Assembly (NCBI GenBank): GCA_047833665.1
Contig: CP181261.1
Coordinates: 1,364,001 to 1,428,000, forward strand
Direction: 5' to 3'
DNA: 64,000 nt
DNA from: Caproicibacter sp047833665
Lineage (GTDB): Bacteria; Bacillota; Clostridia; Oscillospirales; Acutalibacteraceae
The position numbers and the translations under genes were made by a program. The notes beneath the pieces are model-generated. The model was not told the DNA's origin. It ran no database searches and saw only the letters and a list, made by a program, of their open reading frames with translations. Of this stretch, positions 24,583 to 33,753 are shown piece after piece; within the stretch, counting starts at the first letter, position 1, and every line of letters starts with the position of its first letter.

Positions 24583-25201
24583 ATGCCGTTTTATTAGATT
24601 TCTGCCGTTTGATAATTTTCATGCGTGAAAAGTCTTCGCGATCTTTTTCCTCAAGAGCTTCAGTAATCGTTTTCACTGTTTGCTCAAAACGTGGAATCAG
24701 GATATTCTTCAATGCGTTTGCACGTTTTTGTGTTTTCTTAACAGCATAAGCAAGTCGATAAACACTGTTCTCCACTTCGGCAAGTTCAGCAGTCAGCCTT
24801 TTCACTTCATCAAATTTTAAATAAGCTTGGTCTAGCAGGATATTAGTGGACATCAAGCCAAATGGAAGCGGTTTTTTTTCTGTGTGAAGAGATACCATTG
24901 GAACTTCGACGCCCATAATACTGCGGAATGCAACATTTAATCCTTTTTCAACCGGGACGGTTTGGGAAAGTTCTTTTACAATTCCAAGTGTGATATTGGC
25001 TCGCTGCAAAGCGGCATAGGCTTCCTCATAAGCCTTATCAATTTTCCCTTGGAGCTGATTTGCCCTGTTAATTAACGACATCATTTCTCGGATTAAGATG
25101 TTGCGTTTCCGATCCAGCAGTTCAAAACCGGTGCGTGAAAGTTCCAGCGACTTTTTTGTTGCAAGAAGATTTCCTTTCGTGGGTACAATCTGTTCGCTCA
25201 T
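24581..25201 (-). CDS. ntpD: V-type ATPase subunit D (central stalk)
   Basis: A 206-residue rotor-shaft subunit. The sequence is nearly all helical, with the family segments PTKGNLLATKKSLELSRTG at the N-terminus and YRLAYAVKKTQKRANALKN in the C-terminal half, which form the coiled-coil shaft inside the A3B3 ring. It is the last gene of the operon, and its ATG overlaps the ntpB stop by 4 nt. Confidence 0.95.
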   Translation of the reverse strand: MSEQIVPTKGNLLATKKSLELSRTGFELLDRKRNILIREMMSLINRANQLQGKIDKAYEEAYAALQRANITLGIVKELSQTVPVEKGLNVAFRSIMGVEVPMVSLHTEKKPLPFGLMSTNILLDQAYLKFDEVKRLTAELAEVENSVYRLAYAVKKTQKRANALKNILIPRFEQTVKTITEALEEKDREDFSRMKIIKRQKSNKTA

Positions 25202-26691
25202 GTTATTTCTGCGCCTCCGTCGCTGTTTTCATCTTTCGCATCATTACCAATTTGCTGTACATGATTCCAAAAAACCTGTGATGTTCCTTCTTTTGAATGA
25301 TTATCGGACAGGCGCTTTTTTGCAGGTTCATAATACTGATCAAGCATTTTGTCATCAATACGGTCCAGTGCTTCCCGCGGTAACGTTGCGAGAAGTTCCC
25401 AGCCCAAATTAAGGCTTTGCTCAATGGTTCGGTTTTCCGTAGGACCTTGATTTACAAAATGCCGTTCAAACTGTTTTCCAAATTCTATATATGTTTTGTC
25501 TTCGGGCGACAATTCCTCTTCGCCGATAACAGATGCCAGAGAGCGAACATCCATAACTTTTGCATAAGCAGCAAAAAGCTGGTTGGCAAGTGCGGCATGG
25601 TCTTCACGAGTATATCCTTTACCAATACCATCTTTCATCAAACGGGACAGAGATGGAAGTACGGCAACCGGCGGATAAATACCCTGCCCTGCAAGAGAAC
25701 GATCCAAAACAATCTGACCTTCCGTAATATAGCCGGTCAAATCGGGAACAGGGTGCGTTACATCATCATTCGGCATGGTTAAAATCGGGAGCTGTGTGAC
25801 GGAACCGGTTTTTCCTTTTACCATTCCCGCACGTTCATAAAGAGAGGCAAGGTCCGAATACAGATACCCCGGATATCCCTTGCGGCCCGGAATTTCGCCC
25901 TTAGAGGAACTGAATTCGCGCAAAGCTTCTGCATATGCAGTCATGTCCGTCATAATGACAAGAATGTGCATTCCAAGTTCAAAAGCTAGATATTCCGCAA
26001 CTGTTAACGCGCAGCGCGGGGTTAGAATTCTTTCAATAATCGGATCGTTGGCAAGGTTTAAGAACATGACAACATGCTGCAGAATACCGGATTCACGAAA
26101 GGACCGACGAAAATAATCTGCTACGTCGTTCTTAACGCCCATGGCGGCAAAGACAATGGCAAAGTTGCTGTTTTCATCGGTAATTTTCGCTTGGCGGGCA
26201 ATCTGAACGGCAAGCTCATTGTGTTTCATGCCGGAACCGGAGAAAATTGGAAGTTTCTGACCGCGAATCAGTGTCATCAATGTGTCTATGGTGGAAATGC
26301 CGGTATTGATATAGTTTCTTGGGTAAATTCTTGAAACCGGATTAATCGGCGTTCCGTTTACATTTGCTTTTTTTACAGGAAAAATATTTCCCAATCCGTC
26401 GATCGGCCGTCCGGAACCGTCAAAAATACGGCCGAGAAGTTCCGGGGAGAGCGGCATCTCCATGGGATGGCCTGTCAGCCGTGTTCTTGTGTTGGTCAGA
26501 GAAATTCCCCTAGTTCCTTCAAATACCTGTATGACAGCACGGTTTCCTTCCAATTGAACAATACGGCCCTGGCGGATACTGCCGTCATCCAAGCGGATGT
26601 CTACAACCTCTTCAAAAAATGCGTTTCGGACATCATCAAGGACAATGAGAGGGCCATTGATATCTTTTACACCGATATAATCAAGAATCAT
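25198..26691 (-). CDS. ntpB: V-type ATPase subunit B
   Basis: A 497-residue non-catalytic nucleotide-fold subunit alternating with A in the head. The family segments GRIFDGSGRPID, NPVSRIYP and FSGSGMKHNELA appear; the last occupies the P-loop position but lacks GKT, as expected for B. Residue length is slightly above the usual 460 because of the C-terminal tail (GNDAKDENSDGG). It overlaps ntpD by 4 nt and lies 66 bp after ntpA. Confidence 0.96.
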   Translation of the reverse strand: MILDYIGVKDINGPLIVLDDVRNAFFEEVVDIRLDDGSIRQGRIVQLEGNRAVIQVFEGTRGISLTNTRTRLTGHPMEMPLSPELLGRIFDGSGRPIDGLGNIFPVKKANVNGTPINPVSRIYPRNYINTGISTIDTLMTLIRGQKLPIFSGSGMKHNELAVQIARQAKITDENSNFAIVFAAMGVKNDVADYFRRSFRESGILQHVVMFLNLANDPIIERILTPRCALTVAEYLAFELGMHILVIMTDMTAYAEALREFSSSKGEIPGRKGYPGYLYSDLASLYERAGMVKGKTGSVTQLPILTMPNDDVTHPVPDLTGYITEGQIVLDRSLAGQGIYPPVAVLPSLSRLMKDGIGKGYTREDHAALANQLFAAYAKVMDVRSLASVIGEEELSPEDKTYIEFGKQFERHFVNQGPTENRTIEQSLNLGWELLATLPREALDRIDDKMLDQYYEPAKKRLSDNHSKEGTSQVFWNHVQQIGNDAKDENSDGGAEIT

Positions 26692-26757
26692 GTGAAACCG
26701 CCTTCCAAAGAATCATTTTAACAAAAGACAAGAAAACGGGACAGACAATCCGGCCCG

Positions 26758-28518
26758 TTACGCGGATATAATTTTCGAAAGAGTGTTGTCGATTTCTTTC
26801 ATATAGTCGTCAAACATTTCCGGTTTGTTGTTTGGTATATCGTATTTCATTTTTACTAATTTGTCGAACAGGCCGGTCTTTATGATGTCGGATATTGGTA
26901 TGCTGGCCGAAATTAAATGTTTGGCTTTCTTATTAAGGTATAAAATGACTTTCATCATCAACTTTTGTTTTTCAAGCGGTACATAGGTGTCTTCCGCATG
27001 AAAAGCGTTTTGCTGCAGAAAACCGACGCGAATGACACGCGCAATTTCAATAATTAGTTTCTGATCGTCCGGAAGTACGTCCGACCCAATCAGTTTAACA
27101 ATTTCCATCAGTTTGTTTTCCTGTTGGAGAATATTATTGATTTTATTTCGATACTGGATAAATTCTTCTCCGAGATGTTTTGCATACCATGGATCAAGAT
27201 CGGAAAAATATTCGCTGTAGCTTTGCATCCAGTTAATTGCAGGGTAATGGCGGGCATATGCTAATGATTTATCCAGCGCCCAGAAACATCTTGTAAAGCG
27301 TTTTGTGTTTTGGGTAACAGGTTCAGAAAAATCGGAACCCTGCGGAGATACGGCCCCGATGATGGTCACGGACCCTTCAGTGCCATTTAAGTTTTTCACC
27401 ATACCGGCACGCTCGTAAAATTCGGCAAGCCGACTCGGCAGATAGGCAGGGAAACCTTCTTCTGCCGGCATTTCCTCCAGTCGGCCCGAGATTTCACGCA
27501 GAGCTTCTGCCCAACGTGATGTGGAATCAGCCATCAGCGCAACATGGTATCCCATATCGCGGTAATATTCGCCCAGCGTGATACCTGTGTAAATGGAGGC
27601 TTCACGCGCCGCCACAGGCATATTGCTCGTGTTTGCAATCAATACGGTTCTATCCGTCATAGGGCGGCCAGATTTTGGGTCAATCAGTTCAGAAAATTCC
27701 TCCAAAACCTGACTCATTTCATTACCGCGTTCTCCGCATCCAACATAAATGATAATATCCGCGTCACACCATTTGGCAAGCTGATGCTGCGTCATCGTTT
27801 TTCCGGTTCCAAAACCACCGGGAATCGCTGCAGTTCCGCCTTTGGAAATAGGGAAGAGGGTGTCTATCACACGCTGACCCGTAATCAGCGGTATATTAGG
27901 GGGCAGGTGATCCGAAACGGGGCGTGGAATACGAATAGACCACTTTTGGCACAGGGAGAGTTCATGCACTTTGCCCATGTCGTCTTTTAGTTCTACCACA
28001 GTATCATTTACATGGTATTTGCCATTCTTTTTTACCGAAACAACAGTTCCGGAAAGTGAAGGCGGCACCATGCATCTGTGACGAATAATCGGCGTTTCCG
28101 GCAGTTCTGCATAAACATCGCCGCCTTTTAAGCGGTCTCCTTCTTTTACGGTAATCGTAACGTCCCATTCTTTGGTTTCGTCCAGTGCAGGGATATTGCT
28201 GCCACGTGCGATGAATGCGCCGGACTGTTTGGCAACTTCTTTTAAGGGGCGTTCGATTCCGTCAAAAATGTTATCTAAGATCCCGGGGCCGAGCGTGACG
28301 TTCATCGGACTGCCGGTGCCATAAACAGGTTCACCGGGACGCAGACCGGTAGTTTCCTCGTAGACTTGTATCGTGGTCATCTCATCTGAAACGCCGATCA
28401 CTTCGCCAACCAAACGTTCCGTTCCCACAAATACCATTTCCATCATGGAAAAGCTACGAGAGTTTTTGACGGTTACTACCGGCCCGTTGATTCCGTATAT
28501 TGTGTCTTTATAATCCAT
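26758..28518 (-). CDS. ntpA: V-type ATPase catalytic subunit A
   Basis: A 586-residue catalytic subunit. The P-loop is GGFGTGKT (about residue 235), the catalytic Glu lies in VGCGERGNEM, and SLAYARHYPAINW is family-typical. The bulge ('non-homologous') domain of V/A-type A subunits is present (residues about 110-200), which distinguishes it from F-ATPase beta. GGAGATG precedes the ATG. It follows ntpE by 62 bp. Confidence 0.97.
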   Translation of the reverse strand: MDYKDTIYGINGPVVTVKNSRSFSMMEMVFVGTERLVGEVIGVSDEMTTIQVYEETTGLRPGEPVYGTGSPMNVTLGPGILDNIFDGIERPLKEVAKQSGAFIARGSNIPALDETKEWDVTITVKEGDRLKGGDVYAELPETPIIRHRCMVPPSLSGTVVSVKKNGKYHVNDTVVELKDDMGKVHELSLCQKWSIRIPRPVSDHLPPNIPLITGQRVIDTLFPISKGGTAAIPGGFGTGKTMTQHQLAKWCDADIIIYVGCGERGNEMSQVLEEFSELIDPKSGRPMTDRTVLIANTSNMPVAAREASIYTGITLGEYYRDMGYHVALMADSTSRWAEALREISGRLEEMPAEEGFPAYLPSRLAEFYERAGMVKNLNGTEGSVTIIGAVSPQGSDFSEPVTQNTKRFTRCFWALDKSLAYARHYPAINWMQSYSEYFSDLDPWYAKHLGEEFIQYRNKINNILQQENKLMEIVKLIGSDVLPDDQKLIIEIARVIRVGFLQQNAFHAEDTYVPLEKQKLMMKVILYLNKKAKHLISASIPISDIIKTGLFDKLVKMKYDIPNNKPEMFDDYMKEIDNTLSKIISA

Positions 28519-28580
28519 AACTTCATCTCCGAAATCACTAATCCGTTTCCAAACTGCTAAAGAGGGTGTTCAGCGGTTTT

Positions 28581-29177
28581 TTATACAACGGCCAAACCAG
28601 ACTGCTCTTCAAACCATTCCCGCTGGCTTTCCAGCAGTGTGTCGAGTGTTGCGTCGGCTGCAAGTCCCATTTTGTCGTTACGGGCCCTTATTCCGCCAAT
28701 GCGTATACTTTCAAGCGGCTGCATGGAACAAGGATGCTGAAATGCAGCCCGAATATCTTTTTCGTATTTTTCGTCACCGGGCTTGAAGAAAATGATGGTT
28801 CCTTCTTCCTGCAGTGTTTTGGAAAACTGCTCCGCAGTTTTTTTCAAAAAGTCAACGTAGCGTTCCGTTTTCACAAATTCAGCCAGTTTGTCCGCAGCAC
28901 GCCGAAAAACATCATCGGTAATTTTTTGCCTTTGCTCGAGCAGCTGGCGTTTCAAATTCATTTCTCGAATAGCCATCTCTCTGGAAATGCCGGTTCGCAT
29001 TTGTGCCATTTCTTTTTGGATCATACGGTAACATTCTGTTAGCACTTCCATTTCTGCATCGTAGAGTTCTTTTTGCTTAAATGCAGCAATTTCTTCCTTA
29101 ATTTTCTTCCTTTGTTCTTCGGCATAATGATTGATGGCCATATAAAATTTATCTTTTTTTTCTTCGATGTTAGCCAT
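28581..29177 (-). CDS. ntpE: V-type ATPase subunit E (peripheral stalk)
   Basis: A 198-residue protein with a long charged N-terminal helix (KFYMAINHYAEEQRKKIKEE) and a globular C-terminal domain, the pattern of subunit E, which pairs with the small G/H-type subunit to form the peripheral stalks. GGGGG precedes the ATG. Sequence similarity is low in this family, so the assignment leans on length, predicted form and its place between subunits F and A. Confidence 0.85.
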   Translation of the reverse strand: MANIEEKKDKFYMAINHYAEEQRKKIKEEIAAFKQKELYDAEMEVLTECYRMIQKEMAQMRTGISREMAIREMNLKRQLLEQRQKITDDVFRRAADKLAEFVKTERYVDFLKKTAEQFSKTLQEEGTIIFFKPGDEKYEKDIRAAFQHPCSMQPLESIRIGGIRARNDKMGLAADATLDTLLESQREWFEEQSGLAVV

Positions 29178-29208
29178 TGATGAACCCCCGTTTGACCATT
29201 AAATTTCA

Positions 29209-29517
29209 CTAAATCTTAACGCCAATCGCTTCACGGACATAACGGGTGATGGAATCCTTTGTTCTCCCGTTTCCATGGCGGTCAGGGATTTCGACAATCA
29301 GCGGCCGTCTGCGGTTTAGTTTCAAATTATAAATCATTTCGGGACATAGGGAAAGCAGGGTTTCGGTAATTAGAACCACAGCAATATCTTCCTGCTCCAT
29401 TGCGGCTTGGAGAGCCTGCCTAACCTCATCTTCTTTATGCACAACAACGCCTTCAATGCCCGCAAGGCGCATTCCCACCTGTGTATCCACGTTGTCACTA
29501 ATCAAATAAAAGCGCAT
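29209..29517 (-). CDS. V-type ATPase subunit F
   Basis: A 102-residue subunit of the central stalk (called NtpG in Enterococcus). N-terminal MRFYLISDNVDTQVGMRLAG is the typical start of the subunit F Rossmann-like fold, followed by VVLITETL and the family's PLIVEIPD. The order K-F-E-A-B-D agrees with other clostridial operons. Confidence 0.92.
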   Translation of the reverse strand: MRFYLISDNVDTQVGMRLAGIEGVVVHKEDEVRQALQAAMEQEDIAVVLITETLLSLCPEMIYNLKLNRRRPLIVEIPDRHGNGRTKDSITRYVREAIGVKI

Positions 29518-29542
29518 AAGTCGGCCTCCGTTTATGAAATCT

Positions 29543-29989
29543 TCAGACCTTGTTTAAAATCAAAATTGAAATCAGAAGTCCGTAAATGGCAATACCTTCA
29601 CCAAGAGCCACAAAAATCAGTGCCTTACCGAATGTTTTCGGATCTTCACTGGTGGCCCCGATTGCAGCAGGAGCGGAAGCCGCAACGGCGATACCGCCGC
29701 CGATTGCGGACAGGCCAATGGAGAGTGCGGCCGCAATCATGGTAATACCGAATGAAGAATCCGGGGTGGAAGCCGTTTCAGTGGTTTCTGTAGCGGGTGC
29801 ATCATTATTGGCAGAGGCAGCATGAGCAACTGTCGGTGCTGCAAAAGTGATTAGGCATACTGCAAGGAAAGCGAGAATTTGAGCGGTGAGTGCACTGCGT
29901 TTTGTACGGCCGTGTTTTACAGCGCGGATGGCAAGATAGGTGGACGAAAACAAAAAAATCACAGGAAGAGCAAGGTAAACATAATTCAT
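29543..29989 (-). CDS. ntpK: V-type ATPase membrane rotor subunit K with N-terminal extension
   Basis: A 148-residue proteolipid. The last 70 residues form the usual two-helix hairpin, with the Gly-rich first helix (SIGLSAIGGGIAVAAS) and the ion-binding Glu in ALGEGIAIYGLL. Before it is an extra segment: one hydrophobic helix (VYLALPVIFLFSSTYLAI), a basic stretch, a second hydrophobic stretch ending AAPTVAHAAS, and a Thr/Glu-rich linker. The second stretch looks like a signal-type cleavage site (AHA-A). The Glu is followed by Gly and not Ser/Thr, so the Na+-binding pattern is not evident; ion specificity is open. Confidence 0.9.
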   Translation of the reverse strand: MNYVYLALPVIFLFSSTYLAIRAVKHGRTKRSALTAQILAFLAVCLITFAAPTVAHAASANNDAPATETTETASTPDSSFGITMIAAALSIGLSAIGGGIAVAASAPAAIGATSEDPKTFGKALIFVALGEGIAIYGLLISILILNKV

Positions 29990-30017
29990 AAATCATTCCT
30001 CCTAAATGTACCAAAAT

Positions 30018-31970
30018 TCAAGATTCTTGACGGACGACAACCGGCAGGAATGGCCGGCCTTCACCGTCAAAGAATCGGCTGAACATTTCGTAGAATTCCA
30101 GTCTTAAAGCTTGGATTCCCACTAATAATCCTTCCAGTGCAATGACAAATATATTTCCGATTATGACAACAAGTGCAAATCCAATGCCGGAAAACATTTC
30201 CGCAAGCATAAATACAACCATCATCATTCCGGCGTGAACCAGAACAAATGCTCCAACCCGGATGAAACTCATGGTATTTGTCAGAAAACTCAGCAGAAAT
30301 TCGAAAACCTCAAAGAAATTCTGCATGATATAATCGCTCCATTTTTCCGGTTTCCAGTCCGGCCTAGCTTCTGCCAATCCGCCCAGAATATCGCGGAAAA
30401 ACATCAAGATTATGGGGAGAACGATAAAACATATAACATAGGGAACATTTACAACGTTTAAATTGAACATAAACTGCCCACCAAAACCGAGCACGATTGC
30501 AAGATAAAATATCAATCCGGCCACTCCGTTTGGGCCAAAGAACGCACTGGTATATCTTTTTCTTCGCAGGGAAGAATAGATGTTGATAAGAATCGCGGTA
30601 ATGACTAAGGCAATGCCAAGCCCAACAGATGAAAAAATAATCATGTTGGTGGTTTCCGGTTCCATGACGGAAATCGGCTTTTCTTCAAGGCCAAACAACG
30701 TATGGTACAAAGGATCCAACACATGTTCAAAGCCGAAAAAAGCACCGAAAAGCGTTCCAAAAAATGCCGAACTGATGCCGCAGGGAATCAAAATCCTACC
30801 GAGTTTCATTTTCATCTTTTTCCACATAAAATAGCCGGCAAGCGTAATGCACAGCCCTTGCCCTAAGTCTGCAAACATAATACCAAACAGGAGGAAATAG
30901 GTAATCGCCACCATAATGGTCGGGTCGACCTCATCATAAGAAGGCAGACCGTATATTTCCACGAAGTATTCAAACGGCTTAAATAGTTTTTTATTTTTCA
31001 GCTCAACCGGCGGCGAGTGCATAAGAACCTCCGGATCTTCGCCACAGTCAAATGTACATTTAATCGATTCCAATTTGTCCAACTGGGATTGAATCTGCTT
31101 TTCGTGGTCAGCAGGAATCCAGCCTGTGAGAATGAAATTATCCCCATATCTTGCGGCGTAACGGCGGATATTATAATAAACATATTCTTGCGAAAGCCAG
31201 GAATAAACGTTTTGGATCATCTGTTTTTCTTGATTCCACAGCGTTTCGATTTGGCGGTTAATTTCATCTTTCTGCTTTATAATTTCCGCTTGCTGATTCT
31301 TCAAGTGCTCCATTGCCGTTTGCATGGTGCCGGTTAGCTCATGCAGGCGGGTACGTTCAAAATAAAGGCCGGAAAAAATACGGTCAACCTCCGCTATTTG
31401 ATCAATCGGGGCACAGTACATTCCCCAGTAATGCTCTTTGTCCACACTGCCAGGGAAGAAAACAACATAAGGGTTGCTGTCATAACTTGCAAGTTTTTCA
31501 TAACTTTCAATTGGAAGGGAACCAAAGCGGATTTTAATAAATCTGCATTCTCGCAATTCATCTAGATTTAGGTCCAATCCCATAAAATGGCTGACTTTTT
31601 CAATTTCCCGGGTAGTTTGCGCAAGCTGTTTGTCTAATTCATCACGCTTTTTCAAAAGATCGCTGACCCGGATGGATAAATTTTTGACATAGCCACGCCA
31701 ATTTTTTATGGTAGGCGCAATTTTTTCCACCATTCTCACACTAAGAAGATCCACATGTTTATGAATGAATTTCAGCGTTTCTTCCAGTGTGTGCAGGGCA
31801 TCCGTATAGGGGTTTTCGTCATTTAATGGTATAAATTCCGAAGTATCGGAATAAAAAGCCAAAGCATTGTCCGGGTGAAATACCCCGGATTTTCCAAGTA
31901 TTGTGGTGACTTCATCCAACTCGGATATTCTCCCGATTACATTGAGGACTTTGATTTTCACAACGGCCAT
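30018..31970 (-). CDS. ntpI: V-type ATPase subunit I (a-type stator)
   Basis: A 650-residue membrane stator. The N-terminal 330 residues are soluble and coiled-coil-rich (DLLKKRDELDKQLAQTTREI), and the C-terminal half has 7-8 membrane helices, starting at VAITYFLLFGIMFADLGQG. The essential Arg lies in NTMSFIRVGAF. The start is the ATG at 31970 with AAGGGA 7 nt upstream; a further in-frame ATG at 31997 overlaps ntpC and has no ribosome site. Confidence 0.94.
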   Translation of the reverse strand: MAVVKIKVLNVIGRISELDEVTTILGKSGVFHPDNALAFYSDTSEFIPLNDENPYTDALHTLEETLKFIHKHVDLLSVRMVEKIAPTIKNWRGYVKNLSIRVSDLLKKRDELDKQLAQTTREIEKVSHFMGLDLNLDELRECRFIKIRFGSLPIESYEKLASYDSNPYVVFFPGSVDKEHYWGMYCAPIDQIAEVDRIFSGLYFERTRLHELTGTMQTAMEHLKNQQAEIIKQKDEINRQIETLWNQEKQMIQNVYSWLSQEYVYYNIRRYAARYGDNFILTGWIPADHEKQIQSQLDKLESIKCTFDCGEDPEVLMHSPPVELKNKKLFKPFEYFVEIYGLPSYDEVDPTIMVAITYFLLFGIMFADLGQGLCITLAGYFMWKKMKMKLGRILIPCGISSAFFGTLFGAFFGFEHVLDPLYHTLFGLEEKPISVMEPETTNMIIFSSVGLGIALVITAILINIYSSLRRKRYTSAFFGPNGVAGLIFYLAIVLGFGGQFMFNLNVVNVPYVICFIVLPIILMFFRDILGGLAEARPDWKPEKWSDYIMQNFFEVFEFLLSFLTNTMSFIRVGAFVLVHAGMMMVVFMLAEMFSGIGFALVVIIGNIFVIALEGLLVGIQALRLEFYEMFSRFFDGEGRPFLPVVVRQES

Positions 31971-31986
31971 GCTGATGTCCCTTCTT

Positions 31987-33039
31987 TCAAAGTTCATTAT
32001 TCACAATAACGAGCAGCTTCTTTATTTCCTCCGCTGGCAGCTGGTAGCGGATACCCTCAACAATAGTGATAATATCATTAATTTCCGTCTCACTGGTAAA
32101 GATGTAGGAAATTAGAACAACGGAAGGGTGCGTGGAAAAGTCGATATAATGGCGGCAGTTGCGATAGTTCATGCGCCGTGGGATTTCTCCTACGTAATCA
32201 TGCTTAAATTTTAAAGCGCGTTTTCCAATTTCGGTGGTTCCAAGAATTGAAATAAGTTCCTCTTCACTTTGCGCTTCAATCATTTTATCGAGCAAGCGTT
32301 CACTGAAAGTGCCGTAGGGAAGCAGAGCTTTTTTGATAAACTCCGGATCCGAATGATAAGATATTTTCAGCCTGACGATTCTTGCAAAATTTGTCAGATC
32401 AATATAGGATTTTAAAATATTGTTTAATTGTCTTGCGGCTTCACCGTGTATATATTTTTTTATAATGCGGAATATGTTCCGATACAAATGAGAATAAAGG
32501 GCACTTTCGATGCCTGTATAATTAATCCAGCCGCTTGCGTCCGGTTGAAATGGTTCGAGCATACTGCGGTATTCTGTGCGGTTTAGGGTGCGAAGCAAAT
32601 CGTCAAAACTTTTAATTTTGCTCAACGATTTGAGGTTAATTTTTGTGTGGCGCAGCAGGTAAGAAGGCATATTGAACAGATATTCTTCCGGCATTCCGGC
32701 GTCTAACAGAAGAATAGCATGGAGAATTTGTTCAATTTCGTTTCTTTCAATGAAATACTGCGAAAAATGTTCCCCCACCGTAATTTCATAGTGGCACAAA
32801 GAAGCATAATCTTCCCACAGCTTTTGCTTTAATTTAGCTTCCAATTGGCCGCGGTGGATTTCGGATGTCTCTATCCCGGAAAGGATTTTTCCATATACTG
32901 TATGATCTTTTAAATAACTGGCGACTTCATTGACCGATTGGCAGGCCAGCAGGTCATTATAGTTTTGCATAGTCAGCCTTTTTCCGTACATGGCGCGCGC
33001 TTTAGAGAGAACGACATTTGAAGAAAACTCAAGAAACAT
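31987..33039 (-). CDS. ntpC: V-type ATPase subunit C (AC39-type)
   Basis: A 350-residue helical protein linking the central stalk to the membrane rotor. The N-terminus (SSNVVLSKARAMYGKRL) and the internal repeats of three helical bundles typical of subunit C/d are present (YNDLLACQSVNEVASYLK; FIKKALLPYGTFSERLLD). It lies 16 nt before ntpI and 6 nt after the small first gene. Confidence 0.9.
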   Translation of the reverse strand: MFLEFSSNVVLSKARAMYGKRLTMQNYNDLLACQSVNEVASYLKDHTVYGKILSGIETSEIHRGQLEAKLKQKLWEDYASLCHYEITVGEHFSQYFIERNEIEQILHAILLLDAGMPEEYLFNMPSYLLRHTKINLKSLSKIKSFDDLLRTLNRTEYRSMLEPFQPDASGWINYTGIESALYSHLYRNIFRIIKKYIHGEAARQLNNILKSYIDLTNFARIVRLKISYHSDPEFIKKALLPYGTFSERLLDKMIEAQSEEELISILGTTEIGKRALKFKHDYVGEIPRRMNYRNCRHYIDFSTHPSVVLISYIFTSETEINDIITIVEGIRYQLPAEEIKKLLVIVNNEL

Positions 33040-33045
33040 TCGTTG

Positions 33046-33357
33046 TCACTCTCCTAAAACTCTTGCCACGATTTGTTCCACCCACTGGTCTCCTTTTTCA
33101 CGGTAAAGTTGCTCGAGATGCTCCGACAGTTGTTTTCCCTGCTGTTCTTTGATTTTCCATTCGGCCTCAGCGGCGGCACGTTCTTTTGGTTCGTTTTTTG
33201 CAATCCTTTTTCTAGCTTCTTCCATATATTTTTGGCGGATTTCTTCTCGCTTTTTTTGTATTTCTTTCTCGGAATCCACTTTTTCTTGTTGGGCAGCTTC
33301 CGTAATCTGCCGGGCTTTTTTGTCCATGTCAATGATCTGTTTCATAAGATCCTGCAT
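33046..33357 (-). CDS. V-type ATPase small peripheral-stalk subunit (G/H-like)
   Basis: A 103-residue, almost entirely charged helical protein (ITEAAQQEKVDSEKEIQKKR), the size and makeup of the G/H (NtpF-type) partner of subunit E. GGGAGG precedes the ATG. It is the first gene of the operon. The assignment is from composition and position, as such short coiled coils have weak sequence identity. Confidence 0.75.
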   Translation of the reverse strand: MQDLMKQIIDMDKKARQITEAAQQEKVDSEKEIQKKREEIRQKYMEEARKRIAKNEPKERAAAEAEWKIKEQQGKQLSEHLEQLYREKGDQWVEQIVARVLGE

Positions 33358-33413
33358 ATGGCATTCCCTCCCGCTGAATAATCTAAAACAGGCGATGCGC
33401 GATAAAGTGTAAT

Positions 33414-33442
33414 ATTACAAACGAATAAAAGTTACTTGTGAA
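33414..33442 (-). promoter_or_regulatory. Candidate promoter of the V-ATPase operon
   Basis: On the minus strand TTCACA, a 17-bp spacer and TGTAAT, each one base from consensus, about 57 bp upstream of the first ATPase gene. Confidence 0.4.
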
Positions 33443-33494
33443 TCATTAAAATGTAATCAGCTGTACTGATGGCATTAGCATTTCCGGAGAAATG

Positions 33495-33519
33495 AGCCGC
33501 ATACGTGAAGCATGCGGCT
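33495..33519. repeat. Hairpin in the 33,358-33,753 intergenic region
   Basis: AGCCGCAT and ATGCGGCT, 9 nt apart. There is no T-run on either side. It could be a weak terminator for the UPF0210 gene. I see no gene in this 396-bp stretch; the rest is AT-rich. Confidence 0.5.
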
Positions 33520-33753
33520 ATATGATGACAATACCCCTATACGATTAGGTTTTAGGGCTTGCCGACATTTAAGGGAGTCGTTCTTACTGATATTCAAACA
33601 ACCTGCTTTTTTCAGGAAAAACTGCCTTAAATGGTATACCAAAAATTTGAAAAAGTAATGGAGTAAAAGAAAAATAAGAACTGTAAGAAAATAAATTTTT
33701 AGTATTTATTAATAATAATTTTAGCTATAATTTGTGAATGTTTTGTTAACAGC

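Noticed and set aside
33073..33412. Hydrophobic open frames on the plus strand opposite the small V-ATPase subunit
   Set aside because: Antisense to a Lys/Glu-rich coil gives Phe/Leu-rich shadows; no start signals.
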